Positions 27,590 through 36,277 of a stretch of DNA of 64,000 nucleotides are shown here, one piece after another. The translations under genes were made by a program, and so were the position numbers. The stretch lies in assembly GCA_020437105.1 (NCBI GenBank), contig JAGQWR010000001.1, forward strand, positions 27,827 to 91,826, read 5' to 3'. The stretch is from Saprospiraceae bacterium (GTDB lineage: Bacteria > Bacteroidota > Bacteroidia > Chitinophagales > Saprospiraceae). Numbering within the stretch: the stretch's first letter is position 1; each line of letters opens with the position of its first letter. Under the pieces are notes generated by a model, which saw only the letters and a list, made by a program, of their open reading frames with translations, was not told the DNA's origin and did not search any database.

Positions 27590-28252
27590 CTACTGGCGGG
27601 CTCCAAAAAGTAAACTACCAACACGAACCATAGTAGATCCCTCCTCCAGCGCCAGCTCAAAATCGCCCGACATCCCCATTGAAAGCGTGTTAAAGACCTG
27701 GTCCTCCAGGAAGTATGCCCGTTTGGTTCGTTCAAACAAGGTCCTCAGATTCCTGAACTCATTGCGAACCTGTACCTGGTCATCGGTGAAAGTAGCCATA
27801 CCCATTAAACCCCATATCTGGATGTTTTTAAGATTTTTGTAAGTGTCTGAATTCAATAATTCAAGTAGTTCCGCTTCCGAAAATCCAAATTTACTTTCTT
27901 CCTGAGCGATGTGTATCTGAAGCAGGCAGGGAATGATGCGATCTACCTTTATGGCCTGTTTATTAATCTCCTTGAGGATATTCAGACTGTCAACGGCGTG
28001 GATCAGGTGTATAAATGGTGCGATGTATTTGACCTTATTGCTTTGCAGGTGCCCAATTTGGTGCCAGCGGATATCAGCTGGCAGTTCGCCTGCTTTTTCA
28101 ACCAACTCCTGCACCCGGTTTTCACCAAAGTCACGTTGGCCAAGTTCATACATTTCGTGGATACGCGAAACCGGATTGGTTTTAGACACAGCCACTAAAA
28201 TGGCATTATTCTCGTCGGTGATTTTTTTTACCTGGAGATAGGTTGCTTTCAT
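27590..28252 (-). CDS. YggS/PLPBP family pyridoxal-phosphate homeostasis protein
   Basis: A 220-residue fold-type III barrel that binds PLP through Lys24 in AVSKT; other signatures are DFGENRVQEL, WHQIGHLQSNKVK, HAVDSL, GLMGMATF and LSMGMSGDFELALEEGSTMVRVG. No catalytic activity is established for the family; it buffers PLP and affects amino-acid pools. Standard length. Confidence 0.93.
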   Translation of the reverse strand: MKATYLQVKKITDENNAILVAVSKTNPVSRIHEMYELGQRDFGENRVQELVEKAGELPADIRWHQIGHLQSNKVKYIAPFIHLIHAVDSLNILKEINKQAIKVDRIIPCLLQIHIAQEESKFGFSEAELLELLNSDTYKNLKNIQIWGLMGMATFTDDQVQVRNEFRNLRTLFERTKRAYFLEDQVFNTLSMGMSGDFELALEEGSTMVRVGSLLFGARQ

Positions 28253-28370
28253 ACTACTATTTTTTCCCTTTCGGGGAATTTCGGGTTCCCTGAGAGTTTC
28301 ACCCTCTTTAACAATTTAGATAGAATACTGGTTTGCAATAGTACGTTTAAAGGGAAATAAAACAGCAATC

Positions 28371-28568
28371 ATGCAATTTCAAAAATGGCAAAAAATGGAA
28401 CGGGCAAATCGCAGGAGATCGGTTTTCCTGACAATTTTGTTTCATGCCATCCTAATTGGCGCGATTACTTACGGAAGTAGTGGAGGTAAACTAAAAAATC
28501 TGATGCCGGATTTTGTAAAAGACTTGTTTCAGACAGAAATCCCGTCAGATGATCAGGCGAAAGCCTAA
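28371..28568 (+). CDS. Small hypothetical membrane protein
   Basis: A 65-residue peptide with a basic N-terminus (KWQKMERANRRR), one transmembrane helix (about 18-36) and a tail with Leu/Met/Phe residues (LMPDFVKDLFQ), so probably N-in. Unknown family; a few Bacteroidota have similar short proteins near TonB-like genes, but I cannot place it. The stop overlaps the deoxynucleoside kinase end by four bases. Confidence 0.6.
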   Translation: MQFQKWQKMERANRRRSVFLTILFHAILIGAITYGSSGGKLKNLMPDFVKDLFQTEIPSDDQAKA

Positions 28569-29206
28569 AATAGTCCGTGTAACTCAGTCTGTACCATATT
28601 GACCACCTTGCCCAGATCCTCTGGGTTATTCGCAAAATCGACCTCATTGGCGTTAATTACGAGCAATCTCCCCAACGTGTAATTGTCAATCCAATAATCA
28701 TAGCGCTGGTTGAGGCGCTTAAGGTAATCCAGACTCATACTACCCTCATAATCCCGGCCCCGGTTTTCAATATGAGAAACAAGCGTGGAAATATCGGCTT
28801 TGAGATAAATCATTAAATCTGGCGGGCGAATCTGGGAGGACATGGTTTCAAAAAGGGACAGGTAATTTTCATAGTCTCTCTTTGACATCAAGCCCATATC
28901 ATGCAGGTTGGGCGCAAAAATATAGGCATCTTCATAAATGGTACGATCTTGTACCACCGTATGTTCTCCGGCCAAAATCTTCAGAATTTGTCGATATCGG
29001 GAATTCAGGAAATAAATTTGCAAATTGAAGGACCAGCGATGCATATCATTATAGAAATCGCTTAGATAGGGATTGTCGTCTGTTGACTCATAATGAACCT
29101 GCCAATGAAACTGTTTGGCGAGTAATTCAGACAGTGTCGTTTTTCCGGCACCGATGTTGCCGGCAACTGCTACATATTTAATATCATCAGACCACTTACT
29201 CTCCAT
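28565..29206 (-). CDS. Deoxynucleoside kinase
   Basis: A 213-residue dNK/DGK-type kinase that phosphorylates deoxynucleosides for salvage. P-loop GNIGAGKTTLSELLA (about 16-30), substrate-binding YESTDDNPYLSDFY, catalytic base/ERS-like motif DRTIYEDAYIFA, and LID-proximal IENRGRDYEGSM. Full length. Convergent with the small membrane-protein gene. Confidence 0.93.
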   Translation of the reverse strand: MESKWSDDIKYVAVAGNIGAGKTTLSELLAKQFHWQVHYESTDDNPYLSDFYNDMHRWSFNLQIYFLNSRYRQILKILAGEHTVVQDRTIYEDAYIFAPNLHDMGLMSKRDYENYLSLFETMSSQIRPPDLMIYLKADISTLVSHIENRGRDYEGSMSLDYLKRLNQRYDYWIDNYTLGRLLVINANEVDFANNPEDLGKVVNMVQTELHGLF

Positions 29207-29389
29207 TTGAAATTCCGCTTTGAATCTGAAGCCAAAATACAGAATTTGTTGTGAAGTAATAGCCCGGCATCAATTATCGGCAAAATTCTTTGTCGGCCAA
29301 ATTCTTAAGCAATCCTTGTATCTTGCTTCTTCGTTGACAGAAATGTACTACTCGACCCCTAAAACAGGGTAGTTATCTAATTAATTAGG

Positions 29390-29686
29390 ATGGAAATAAA
29401 CGACGCATTAATTTCAAGACTTGAAAAATTGGCACGCCTAAAATTGGGAGCACCCGACCGCAAAGCGTTTAGCCATGATTTGAATTTGATGCTTGAAATG
29501 ATTGAAAAACTGGAAGAAGCAGATTTGACGGATGTCAAACCGCTTATTTATCCGGGAGATTTAACGGCTTTACCCAGAAAAGATGTCCGTATAGATCCTT
29601 TGAAACAGGAATTGGCTCTAAAAAATGGGCCGGATACCAGTTTTCCATTTTTTCAGGTTCCAAAAGTGATCCAAAATAAATCTTGA
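29390..29686 (+). CDS. gatC: Asp-tRNA(Asn)/Glu-tRNA(Gln) amidotransferase subunit GatC
   Basis: A 98-residue subunit that stabilises GatA in the GatCAB transamidosome. Family signs: [17 protein letters not shown], a helical segment [16 protein letters not shown], then DVKPLIYP and an LRxD-like RKDVRID. gatA and gatB are not in the window. The ABC ATPase gene begins two bases after its stop. Confidence 0.92.
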   Translation: MEINDALISRLEKLARLKLGAPDRKAFSHDLNLMLEMIEKLEEADLTDVKPLIYPGDLTALPRKDVRIDPLKQELALKNGPDTSFPFFQVPKVIQNKS

Positions 29687-29687
29687 T

Positions 29688-30425
29688 ATGACTACTGGTC
29701 CGATTATCTCTGTAAATGACTTAAGAAAAACCTATGTAATGGGAACCACTCTGGTTCATGCCCTGCAATCCATTACACTGGATATTCACAAAAATGAATA
29801 CGTTGCACTTATGGGGTCTTCCGGTTCGGGGAAGTCAACCTTTATGAATTTGATCGGCTGCCTGGATACTCCGACTTCGGGGCAATACATCCTCAATGGT
29901 ATTAACGTAAGTACAATGCACGACGAGGAATTAGCGGAAGTTCGCAACAAGGAAATCGGCTTTATATTTCAGACTTTTAACCTGCTTCCTCGTTTATCCT
30001 CTCTGGAAAATGTAGCCCTCCCGCTGGTATATGCCGGAGTTGGTAAAAGCAAAAGACTGGAACGCGCCAGAGAGGTTCTTGCAGCAGTCGGCTTAGAAGA
30101 TCGAATGGATCACAGGCCCAACGAGCTTTCGGGAGGACAACGGCAGCGGGTGGCAGTAGCCCGTGCCCTGGTCAATAACCCCTCCATCATTTTGGCAGAT
30201 GAACCTACGGGTAACCTGGATACCAAAACATCCATTGAGATAATGGAGATCTTTGAGAAAATTCATGCCTTGGGAAATACGATCATTCTGGTTACCCATG
30301 AGCCGGATATTTCAGAACATGCGCACCGCATCATTCGTCTTCGGGATGGCCTGGTTGAAGACGATAAAATAAACGAGCAGTTTATTACGGTTAGCGACCC
30401 AAATCATAGATATAAAGAAGACTAA
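29688..30425 (+). CDS. ABC transporter ATP-binding protein (MacB/LolD type)
   Basis: A 245-residue ATPase with Walker [10 protein letters not shown], LolD/MacB-characteristic KNEYVALMG and [12 protein letters not shown]-loop, signature LSGGQRQR and Walker [13 protein letters not shown] plus H-loop (LVTHEPD). MacB-type ATPases power extrusion/mechanotransmission across the envelope; the permease is not adjacent here. It is immediately followed by the adenosyltransferase (TAA-ATG), forming a gatC-ABC-pduO run. Confidence 0.92.
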   Translation: MTTGPIISVNDLRKTYVMGTTLVHALQSITLDIHKNEYVALMGSSGSGKSTFMNLIGCLDTPTSGQYILNGINVSTMHDEELAEVRNKEIGFIFQTFNLLPRLSSLENVALPLVYAGVGKSKRLERAREVLAAVGLEDRMDHRPNELSGGQRQRVAVARALVNNPSIILADEPTGNLDTKTSIEIMEIFEKIHALGNTIILVTHEPDISEHAHRIIRLRDGLVEDDKINEQFITVSDPNHRYKED

Positions 30426-30974
30426 ATGGCATTTCGTATTTATACTAAGACTGGCGATCAGGGAGAAACCGGCTTATTTGGAGGAAAACGCCTTTCCAAA
30501 GCGCATATCCGAATAGACTCCTATGGCACAGTAGATGAACTGAATTCCTGCCTCGGGTTAGTACGAGATCACCTGGAGATAGAATCCATCCGACAAGAAT
30601 TACTGGAAATCCAGAGCCTGCTTTTTACTATTGGCTCCAACCTGGCTTCTGATCCGGAAAAAAAATCTGGAGTCCCAGCTCTTCGGGAAACGGAGATCGA
30701 AAAACTGGAAAAGGCGATTGATCGAATGGAGGAAAGCCTTCCGCCGCTTAAGAACTTTATCCTTCCGGGAGGGCACCCGGCCGTTTCCTTTATACACCTG
30801 GCACGCACAGTGTGTCGCCGGGCAGAACGAATTACCGTTGCCTTGGCCGAATTGGAACCCGTGGAGGAAACCCTGATTAAATACCTCAACCGCTTATCTG
30901 ATTATTTGTTTGTCCTCGCCCGATATACAGGGCATAAACTAGGGGTTTCCGAGATACCCTGGATCGCGGGTTAG
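30426..30974 (+). CDS. PduO-type ATP:cob(I)alamin adenosyltransferase
   Basis: A 182-residue enzyme forming adenosylcobalamin from cob(I)alamin and ATP. The ATP-binding N-terminus YTKTGDQGETGLFGG, RIDSYGTVDELNSCLGL, and FILPGGHPAVSFIHLARTVCRRAER are diagnostic. Full length. It begins right after the ABC ATPase stop. Confidence 0.95.
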   Translation: MAFRIYTKTGDQGETGLFGGKRLSKAHIRIDSYGTVDELNSCLGLVRDHLEIESIRQELLEIQSLLFTIGSNLASDPEKKSGVPALRETEIEKLEKAIDRMEESLPPLKNFILPGGHPAVSFIHLARTVCRRAERITVALAELEPVEETLIKYLNRLSDYLFVLARYTGHKLGVSEIPWIAG

Positions 30975-31013
30975 GTCTGGAATTCCATCCTCCATCCCTA
31001 TTTAAAATCTCAC

Positions 31014-31021
31014 TACCTTTG
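31014..31021 (+). promoter_or_regulatory. -7 element of the 7TM-HD gene at leaderless spacing
   Basis: TACCTTTG (TAnnTTTG) is followed by GTAG and then the ATG at 31026. The spacing equals that of rimO and sixA. No strong -33 box. Confidence 0.55.
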
Positions 31022-31025
31022 GTAG

Positions 31026-33095
31026 ATGCTACTAGATAGATTGAGGTCGCTTTCCAATCTTTGGAAGTATGCAATGGTGCTGCTTACCATTGTATTTATC
31101 AGTCTGCTTTTTCCGGAGCAGGTTCGGTTCAGGTACCAGTATAAGGAAAGCGGTATGTGGGCCTATGAAGACCTCTACGCCCCATTTGATTTTCCCATCA
31201 AAAAATCCGAAACAGAAATACAGCAGGAGCAAAGCAATCTCCTTTCGGACTTGGCTCCCTATTATATAATTGATCACCAGGTAGCCCGACGGCAAAAACT
31301 GGAATTTGAAAAAGCCTTCCAGGATCAACTCAAGCTGGCAGCGGGAAACGATCAATTTCGGGATGTTGAACGGAATGCTGGTCGCTACCTTCAGTATAGC
31401 CGTGGATTGCTTGATCGGTTATTTGAAAAGGGGATTATCAAATTGGATTCGTCCCACCAGGACAAAGAACCGGATTTTGTCATCAATGTAGTACGAGGAA
31501 ACACCGTTCAAAGGCAAACGCTCCAATCTATTATGACAGTCGAGGAGGCCCGTGAACTGATTACGGATAGTTTACCTTACTCCAAATTATATGTAGCCGA
31601 ATTTTTATTGCCAATCCTTCCGGATGCAGCCACGGCAAACTTATTATATAGCGACTCTCTGAGTAGTCTATATCGCCAGGAGCAACTGGAGGGATTAGTG
31701 ACTTCTAAAGGGGTGATCAACGAGGGCGACCTCATCATTACCCGTGGGAGCCGAATATCTCCTGAAATTTATCAGGTACTGGTTTCTTTCGAGGATGCCT
31801 ACCAGATACGTGCAGGTGGCAAAGGTGCTTATTGGAAAGTGTTGTTTGGTTTTTTCCTGCTTACCAGTCTGATTGTCGGAGTCTTTGGGATTTACCTTCA
31901 ATTTTATGCATCCGAGGTTTTTAGTCGATACAAGTCACTGGCATTTGTCTTGATGTGGCTGGTGGTATATTCTTATTTGGTGTTTGCGGTAGAATCCATT
32001 GATTCGTTGTCGGCCTATATGATTCCATTTTGTATTGTGCCTATTGTCGTGAAGATTTTCTATTCAGATCGCCTGGCATTTTTCACCCATATCGTTGTTA
32101 TTTTGGTAGCCAGCTTCCTGAGTAGCCTCGGCTATGAATTTACGGTTGTCCAGATACTCGCTGGTATTGTAGCAGTAATGAGCAATCCGGATGCCCGGGA
32201 CTGGTCGAAGTTTTTTCGATCCATGGCCTATATTTTTCTGATTTATTCCCTCTCTTATGTTGGCCTGGTATTTATGCAGGAAGGCCAGTTGGGCTGGGAT
32301 GACAGCTCCTATTTTGTCTGGATATTTCTGAATGTGTTCCTGACACTGTTAGCCTTTCCGATGATTCCATTACTGGAACGTTTATTCGGCTTTACCTCCT
32401 CTGTTTCCCTGGTAGAACTATCAGATATGAACAGACCTTTACTTCGGGATCTGGCACTGAAAGCTCCGGGCACCTTGCAACATTCCCTGCAGGTTGCCAA
32501 CCTGTCGGAAGAAGCAGCCCGTTTGATTGGTGCAGATGGTTTGTTGGTGCGCGTTGCCGCCCTTTACCACGATATTGGAAAGATGAGGAGGCCGGAGTAT
32601 TTTATAGAAAACCAGGGCGGTGAAAACCCTCATAATGGATTGACTGAGTTAGAATCTGCAAAAATAATTATCGACCATGTGATTGATGGGGAAGCGATGG
32701 CTCGGAAGGCTCGTTTACCACAGATCCTGATTAATTTCATCTTAACCCACCACGGAACTACTCGCACAGAATATTTCTACAGAACGTATATTCAGAAATA
32801 CCCGGATCGGGAAGCCGATGAAGCACAATTTCGATATCCGGGACCAAAACCCCAGACGAAAGAGGAAACAATTCTCATGTTAGCAGATTCGCTCGAAGCC
32901 TCTTCCAAATCTTTGCGGAACCCAAGTGGCCAGGATATTGATCAGTTGGTTGAAAAAATTATCTCCGGGAAGATAACTCACGGACAACTGGACGAGTCAG
33001 CGCTCACCTTCGAAGAATTGGAGAAATGTAAAACCGTTTTCCGGAAATTATTACGCAGCATTAACCATGTGCGGGTGGAGTACCCACAAGAATAA
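31026..33095 (+). CDS. 7TM-HD (PgpH-type) phosphodiesterase, probable c-di-AMP hydrolase
   Basis: A 689-residue membrane enzyme. One N-terminal helix (about 15-33) precedes an extracytoplasmic 7TMR-HDED domain (about 40-260), then seven helices (about 270-455), then a cytoplasmic HD domain (about 475-640). HD motif: H of HSLQVANLSEEAA, and YHDIGKMRRPEYF, then NPHNGLTELESAKIIIDHV and HHGTTRTEYF. In Listeria PgpH of this architecture degrades c-di-AMP. No diadenylate cyclase is present in the window, although the YbbR-like protein at 14513 belongs to a family linked to it. Confidence 0.93.
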   Translation: MLLDRLRSLSNLWKYAMVLLTIVFISLLFPEQVRFRYQYKESGMWAYEDLYAPFDFPIKKSETEIQQEQSNLLSDLAPYYIIDHQVARRQKLEFEKAFQDQLKLAAGNDQFRDVERNAGRYLQYSRGLLDRLFEKGIIKLDSSHQDKEPDFVINVVRGNTVQRQTLQSIMTVEEARELITDSLPYSKLYVAEFLLPILPDAATANLLYSDSLSSLYRQEQLEGLVTSKGVINEGDLIITRGSRISPEIYQVLVSFEDAYQIRAGGKGAYWKVLFGFFLLTSLIVGVFGIYLQFYASEVFSRYKSLAFVLMWLVVYSYLVFAVESIDSLSAYMIPFCIVPIVVKIFYSDRLAFFTHIVVILVASFLSSLGYEFTVVQILAGIVAVMSNPDARDWSKFFRSMAYIFLIYSLSYVGLVFMQEGQLGWDDSSYFVWIFLNVFLTLLAFPMIPLLERLFGFTSSVSLVELSDMNRPLLRDLALKAPGTLQHSLQVANLSEEAARLIGADGLLVRVAALYHDIGKMRRPEYFIENQGGENPHNGLTELESAKIIIDHVIDGEAMARKARLPQILINFILTHHGTTRTEYFYRTYIQKYPDREADEAQFRYPGPKPQTKEETILMLADSLEASSKSLRNPSGQDIDQLVEKIISGKITHGQLDESALTFEELEKCKTVFRKLLRSINHVRVEYPQE

Positions 33096-33101
33096 TCGAG
33101 C

Positions 33102-33272
33102 TTAATCCTGCTTCCAGGGGCAATGTCTGCACCCGCTCCCACAGCAATATCCACGTGATTTGTGATAATATTCCGTGAATACCATAAACCCGTTTTCAAA
33201 ATAAAAGTCCCGGCCTTCCAGTAATTGTCGGGGTTTTTGTTCTGCCTCCTTTGATTTTTCTTTTTTATCCAA
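33102..33272 (-). CDS. DUF5522 domain protein (small Cys-rich)
   Basis: A 56-residue frame: a Lys/Glu-rich leader, then RDFYFENGFMVFTEYYHKS and the diagnostic RGYCCGSGCRHCPW with four cysteines, as in DUF5522. The four cysteines suggest a metal site (inference). There is no ATG; the best start is TTG 33272, since a stop lies seven codons further upstream. Its start is 14 bases after the DUF6580 stop, suggesting co-transcription; it converges with the HD gene. Confidence 0.82.
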   Translation of the reverse strand: MDKKEKSKEAEQKPRQLLEGRDFYFENGFMVFTEYYHKSRGYCCGSGCRHCPWKQD

Positions 33273-33286
33273 ATCTGGTGAGTAGC

Positions 33287-33847
33287 TTATTTGCTAAAAC
33301 TAAATCCCGGGTACCGGGAACTGATCCATTCATATCCTCCAAAGAGCACTAATACGAAAAAAAGATCTCCTGCCAGCGTATTCCAGAAGAATGGAATGGC
33401 AGCAGTGTAACAAGCCAACAGACCTGCCAGGTTCATTGGGTACAGGCCATAACTTAGCCAGGAGAAAAAATTGGTGACCAGGAAAAAGAGGACAGAAGCG
33501 GCCAGGCTGGCTCCAAAAATACGTCCGGCAGAAATTTGCTTCAACAGTCCGAAACCAAGCAGTACAATGAGTAAAAAGCTAAGGAAAACACCCGGATTGC
33601 TAAACCACATAAAATGCTCGTAGTACATGCCATATACCAGGTTATCGAGGAGCAGATTGCTAATCCAGAGTGCTGCAAAAGGAATAATCAGCGCCAGGTG
33701 TTTTTGCTTTAGGTAAGCAGCACCAAACAAAGCCATGGCACCAATTGGGGCCACATTTGGCGGATGGGGGAGCAGGCGACTTAAAGCTGCCAGTAATATC
33801 ATGGCCGAAACCAACAGAATAGACTTATTTCGAGATTGAGCTTGCAT
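33287..33847 (-). CDS. DUF6580 family putative transport protein
   Basis: A 186-residue membrane protein with five or six helices; N-terminal RLLPHPPNVAPIGAMALFGAAYL is the family hallmark and recalls ECF S-components, which suggests vitamin or cofactor uptake (inference). WLSYGLYPMNLAGLLACYTAAIPFFWNTLAGDLFF is also conserved. Function not proven. Downstream DUF5522 gene is probably in the same operon. Confidence 0.85.
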   Translation of the reverse strand: MQAQSRNKSILLVSAMILLAALSRLLPHPPNVAPIGAMALFGAAYLKQKHLALIIPFAALWISNLLLDNLVYGMYYEHFMWFSNPGVFLSFLLIVLLGFGLLKQISAGRIFGASLAASVLFFLVTNFFSWLSYGLYPMNLAGLLACYTAAIPFFWNTLAGDLFFVLVLFGGYEWISSRYPGFSFSK

Positions 33848-33900
33848 AATTTTAGTATTTCTAATTGCAAAAATACCGAAAGCGATTAACTTTCCTAATT

Positions 33901-34440
33901 ATGTGGCAAACTGTATCTCTTCCAAATTCGGAAATTCCTGTTCGTCTGGGCCTGGCAACCGATATAGATTCTTTAATCGAATTATACGGCCTGGTCACGA
34001 ACCAACTTCAGTTAATGGGCCTCCGGCAATGGCATAAGGATTACCCCGGGCAGGAAATAATCCTGGCCGATCTCCATTCCGGAAATTTGTTTCTTGTTGA
34101 ACAGGAAAAACGAGCGATTGGGGTGGTCGTACTTGATGACAATCAGCATCCCCAATATGCAGACATTGACTGGAAGTTTAAATCTGGTCGGGTACTTGTT
34201 ATTCACCGCCTGGCTGTACATCCGGATTTTTCCGGAAAAGGAATTGCCCAGGCCCTTTGCCGCTTTTGTGAATCAGTTGCTAAGCAAGAAGGATATGAAC
34301 ATATTCGCCTTGATGCGTATAGAGGTAATATACGTTCAAATATTTTTTATCAGAAGATGGGCTATTTGAAAACCAATCGGTCCTGTCAATTCAGCTATCA
34401 GGATCTGCCCTGCGATTGTTATGAAAAATTGATTCAATAA
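33901..34440 (+). CDS. GNAT family N-acetyltransferase
   Basis: A 179-residue acyltransferase; N-terminal beta/alpha RLGLATDIDSLIELY, then RVLVIHRLAVHPDFSGKGIAQALCRFCES with the CoA-binding motif (Q/R-x-x-G-x-G/A form, here GKGIAQ), and NIRSNIFYQKMGYL. The start is ATG 33901; an alternative 12 codons upstream would add MQKYRKRLTFLI. Divergent from DUF6580 with 53 bases between. Substrate unknown. Confidence 0.85.
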   Translation: MWQTVSLPNSEIPVRLGLATDIDSLIELYGLVTNQLQLMGLRQWHKDYPGQEIILADLHSGNLFLVEQEKRAIGVVVLDDNQHPQYADIDWKFKSGRVLVIHRLAVHPDFSGKGIAQALCRFCESVAKQEGYEHIRLDAYRGNIRSNIFYQKMGYLKTNRSCQFSYQDLPCDCYEKLIQ

Positions 34441-34528
34441 TTGATAGGGATGTCCCGCAAAGGCCCATTTTAAGAAGGTGATTGGGAATTGCTTTTGGAT
34501 GCAGTAGTGAAAATTTTGGTCTGATCGA

Positions 34529-34563
34529 CCTGCCTGCCAGCGAGCTAAAGATCGGGCAGGGGC
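34529..34563 (-). repeat. GC-rich intergenic repeat copy 2
   Basis: CCTGCCTGCCAGCGAGC at 34529-34545, followed nine bases later by GGGCAGGGGC, giving an inverted pair CCTGCC/GGCAGG. It shares an 11-mer with the element at 24167-24194 in opposite orientation. It lies in a 259-base spacer with no gene or other structure that I can identify. Confidence 0.55.
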
Positions 34564-34699
34564 ATTTTTAGTAGTTGGAGGTGAGCAATCCAACTAAGAA
34601 AAGGAGCGATGAGCAGGATAAAATTTGCAGCTCATGCGCCGAAGGGTACATCCCAAACACGTTTTAAGACATCAATATTTTCAGGAAAAATCCAGTAAA

Positions 34700-36208
34700 A
34701 TGAAAGAAGCTATCCGATTTACGGTTATCATAGGTATTATTTTGGCCTTAATAATTTGCGCCGTTATTTGGCCCTTGTATGGACTTATCGGGTTAGGACT
34801 CTCCTTGGTTAGCCTTGGGGTTTATGATATCGTTCAGACCAAACATACCATACTTCGAAATTTCCCAATTATCGGGCACATGCGGTATTTACTGGAGCTT
34901 ATCGGTCCGGAAATCCACCAATACTTTATCGAATCCAATACAGACGGCAAACCCATTGACAGGAATCACCGGACTTATATTTACCAACGTGCTAAACTGC
35001 AAAATGAAACCCATCCCTTTGGTACAGAGCTGAATGTAAATGAAGAGAACTTTATTTGGATGAAGCACAGTATTTATCCAACTCCTGTTCTTAAAGAACA
35101 TCCACGGGAAATGATTGGAGGCCCGGATTGCACCAAACCCTATTCGGCCAGTCTATTTAATATTTCGGCAATGAGCTTTGGAGCCCTAAGTAAAAATGCC
35201 ATAATGGCCCTAAACTTAGGCGCAAAGGCCGGAAATTTTTATCACAATACCGGAGAGGGTGGTATATCCGACTACCACCTGCATGGAGGTGATTTAGTTT
35301 TTGAGATAGGTACCGGCTATTTTGGATGTCGAACGGAGGATGGCCATTTTTCTCCAGAGGAATTTAGTAAAAAAGCGGCCTTTCACGAAGTAAAGATGAT
35401 TGAAATCAAGCTTTCCCAAGGAGCGAAACCCGGCCACGGAGGTGTACTGCCTGCTGTAAAAAATAATACGGAAATTGCTCAGATACGAGGTGTAGAACCA
35501 CATACTATTGTGTTATCTCCGCCAGGACACTCTGCCTTTAAAGATGCCAAAGGCCTGGTGCAGTTTGTCAGGCAATTGCAGGATCTTTCCGGTGGTAAGC
35601 CAGTAGGATTCAAGCTCGCAATCGGTAGCAAGGAGGAGTTTATTGATATTTGCAAAGCAATGGTTGAGACTGGTATTAAGCCTGATTTTATAACCATTGA
35701 TGGTGCAGAAGGAGGTACTGGTGCAGCACCCATTGATTTCTCAAACTATGTCGGCATGCCTTGGGAAAATGCGCTGATATTTGCAGTGGATACCCTACGC
35801 GGATTTAATCTCAAACAGGATGTCAAAATCATTACAGCTACCAAAATTTTTACTGCTTTTGATATAATTAAGGCATTATGTATTGGAGCGGATGTCTGTA
35901 ATTCTGCCAGAGGTATGATGTTGGCCCTCGGATGCATACAGGCCTTAAGGTGCGATACAAACAAATGTCCCACTGGGGTAGCTACCGATGATCCCAAATT
36001 AAGAAGAGGCCTGGTCGTTGCAGAAAAATGGAAGCGGGTGAAAAATTACCAGGAACAAACGATGGATGATTTTGTAGAACTCTTTGCTGCAACAGGTTGT
36101 CAAACCCTGGATCAACTGAACAGATCTATCATCCTTAAAAAGGTAAATGGCACAATTTTATCGTATGCTGAAATTTATCCGGATGTGGAAATGGGGAGTT
36201 ATTTGTAG
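34700..36208 (+). CDS. FMN-binding glutamate-synthase-family protein (membrane-anchored)
   Basis: A 502-residue protein with two N-terminal membrane helices (about 5-45) and a glutamate-synthase central/FMN domain: MSFGALSKNAIMALNLGAK, NTGEGGISDYHLHGGD, FKLAIGSKEEF, TIDGAEGGTGAAP and the 3Fe-4S-type RCDTNKCPTGVATDDP. No glutaminase domain is present, so it is the standalone FMN type whose reaction is unknown. The ATG 34700 was chosen since the upstream frame extension is basic and unlike the family. A strong terminator follows. Confidence 0.9.
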   Translation: MKEAIRFTVIIGIILALIICAVIWPLYGLIGLGLSLVSLGVYDIVQTKHTILRNFPIIGHMRYLLELIGPEIHQYFIESNTDGKPIDRNHRTYIYQRAKLQNETHPFGTELNVNEENFIWMKHSIYPTPVLKEHPREMIGGPDCTKPYSASLFNISAMSFGALSKNAIMALNLGAKAGNFYHNTGEGGISDYHLHGGDLVFEIGTGYFGCRTEDGHFSPEEFSKKAAFHEVKMIEIKLSQGAKPGHGGVLPAVKNNTEIAQIRGVEPHTIVLSPPGHSAFKDAKGLVQFVRQLQDLSGGKPVGFKLAIGSKEEFIDICKAMVETGIKPDFITIDGAEGGTGAAPIDFSNYVGMPWENALIFAVDTLRGFNLKQDVKIITATKIFTAFDIIKALCIGADVCNSARGMMLALGCIQALRCDTNKCPTGVATDDPKLRRGLVVAEKWKRVKNYQEQTMDDFVELFAATGCQTLDQLNRSIILKKVNGTILSYAEIYPDVEMGSYL

Positions 36209-36211
36209 GTC

Positions 36212-36263
36212 AAAAAAAAACCTGCATTCCTGCCTGATAAACAAGCATGAATGCAGGTTTTTT
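36212..36263. terminator. Bidirectional intrinsic terminator
   Basis: A10-flanked hairpin: CCTGCATTCCTGC (36221-36233) / GCATGAATGCAGG (36244-36256), one mismatch, loop CTGATAAACA, then T6. It serves the FMN enzyme gene (+) and the OmpA gene (-). Confidence 0.9.
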
Positions 36264-36277
36264 CAATTATACGCTTA

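Noticed and set aside
28253..28370. TPP-riboswitch-like pieces (CTGAGA, ACCC, AGGGAA) upstream of the 65-residue membrane protein
   Set aside because: The conserved ACCTGA and GATAATxCxxGCG parts are missing, and the downstream gene is not a thiamine gene; the match is likely chance.
32978..33199. A 73-residue minus-strand frame at the end of the HD gene
   Set aside because: It overlaps the HD gene and the DUF5522 gene in another frame; DUF5522 with its Cys motif is the better reading.
34336..34593. An 85-residue minus-strand frame including ARWQAGRS
   Set aside because: Same cause: reading through the second repeat copy and the antisense of a GNAT gene.
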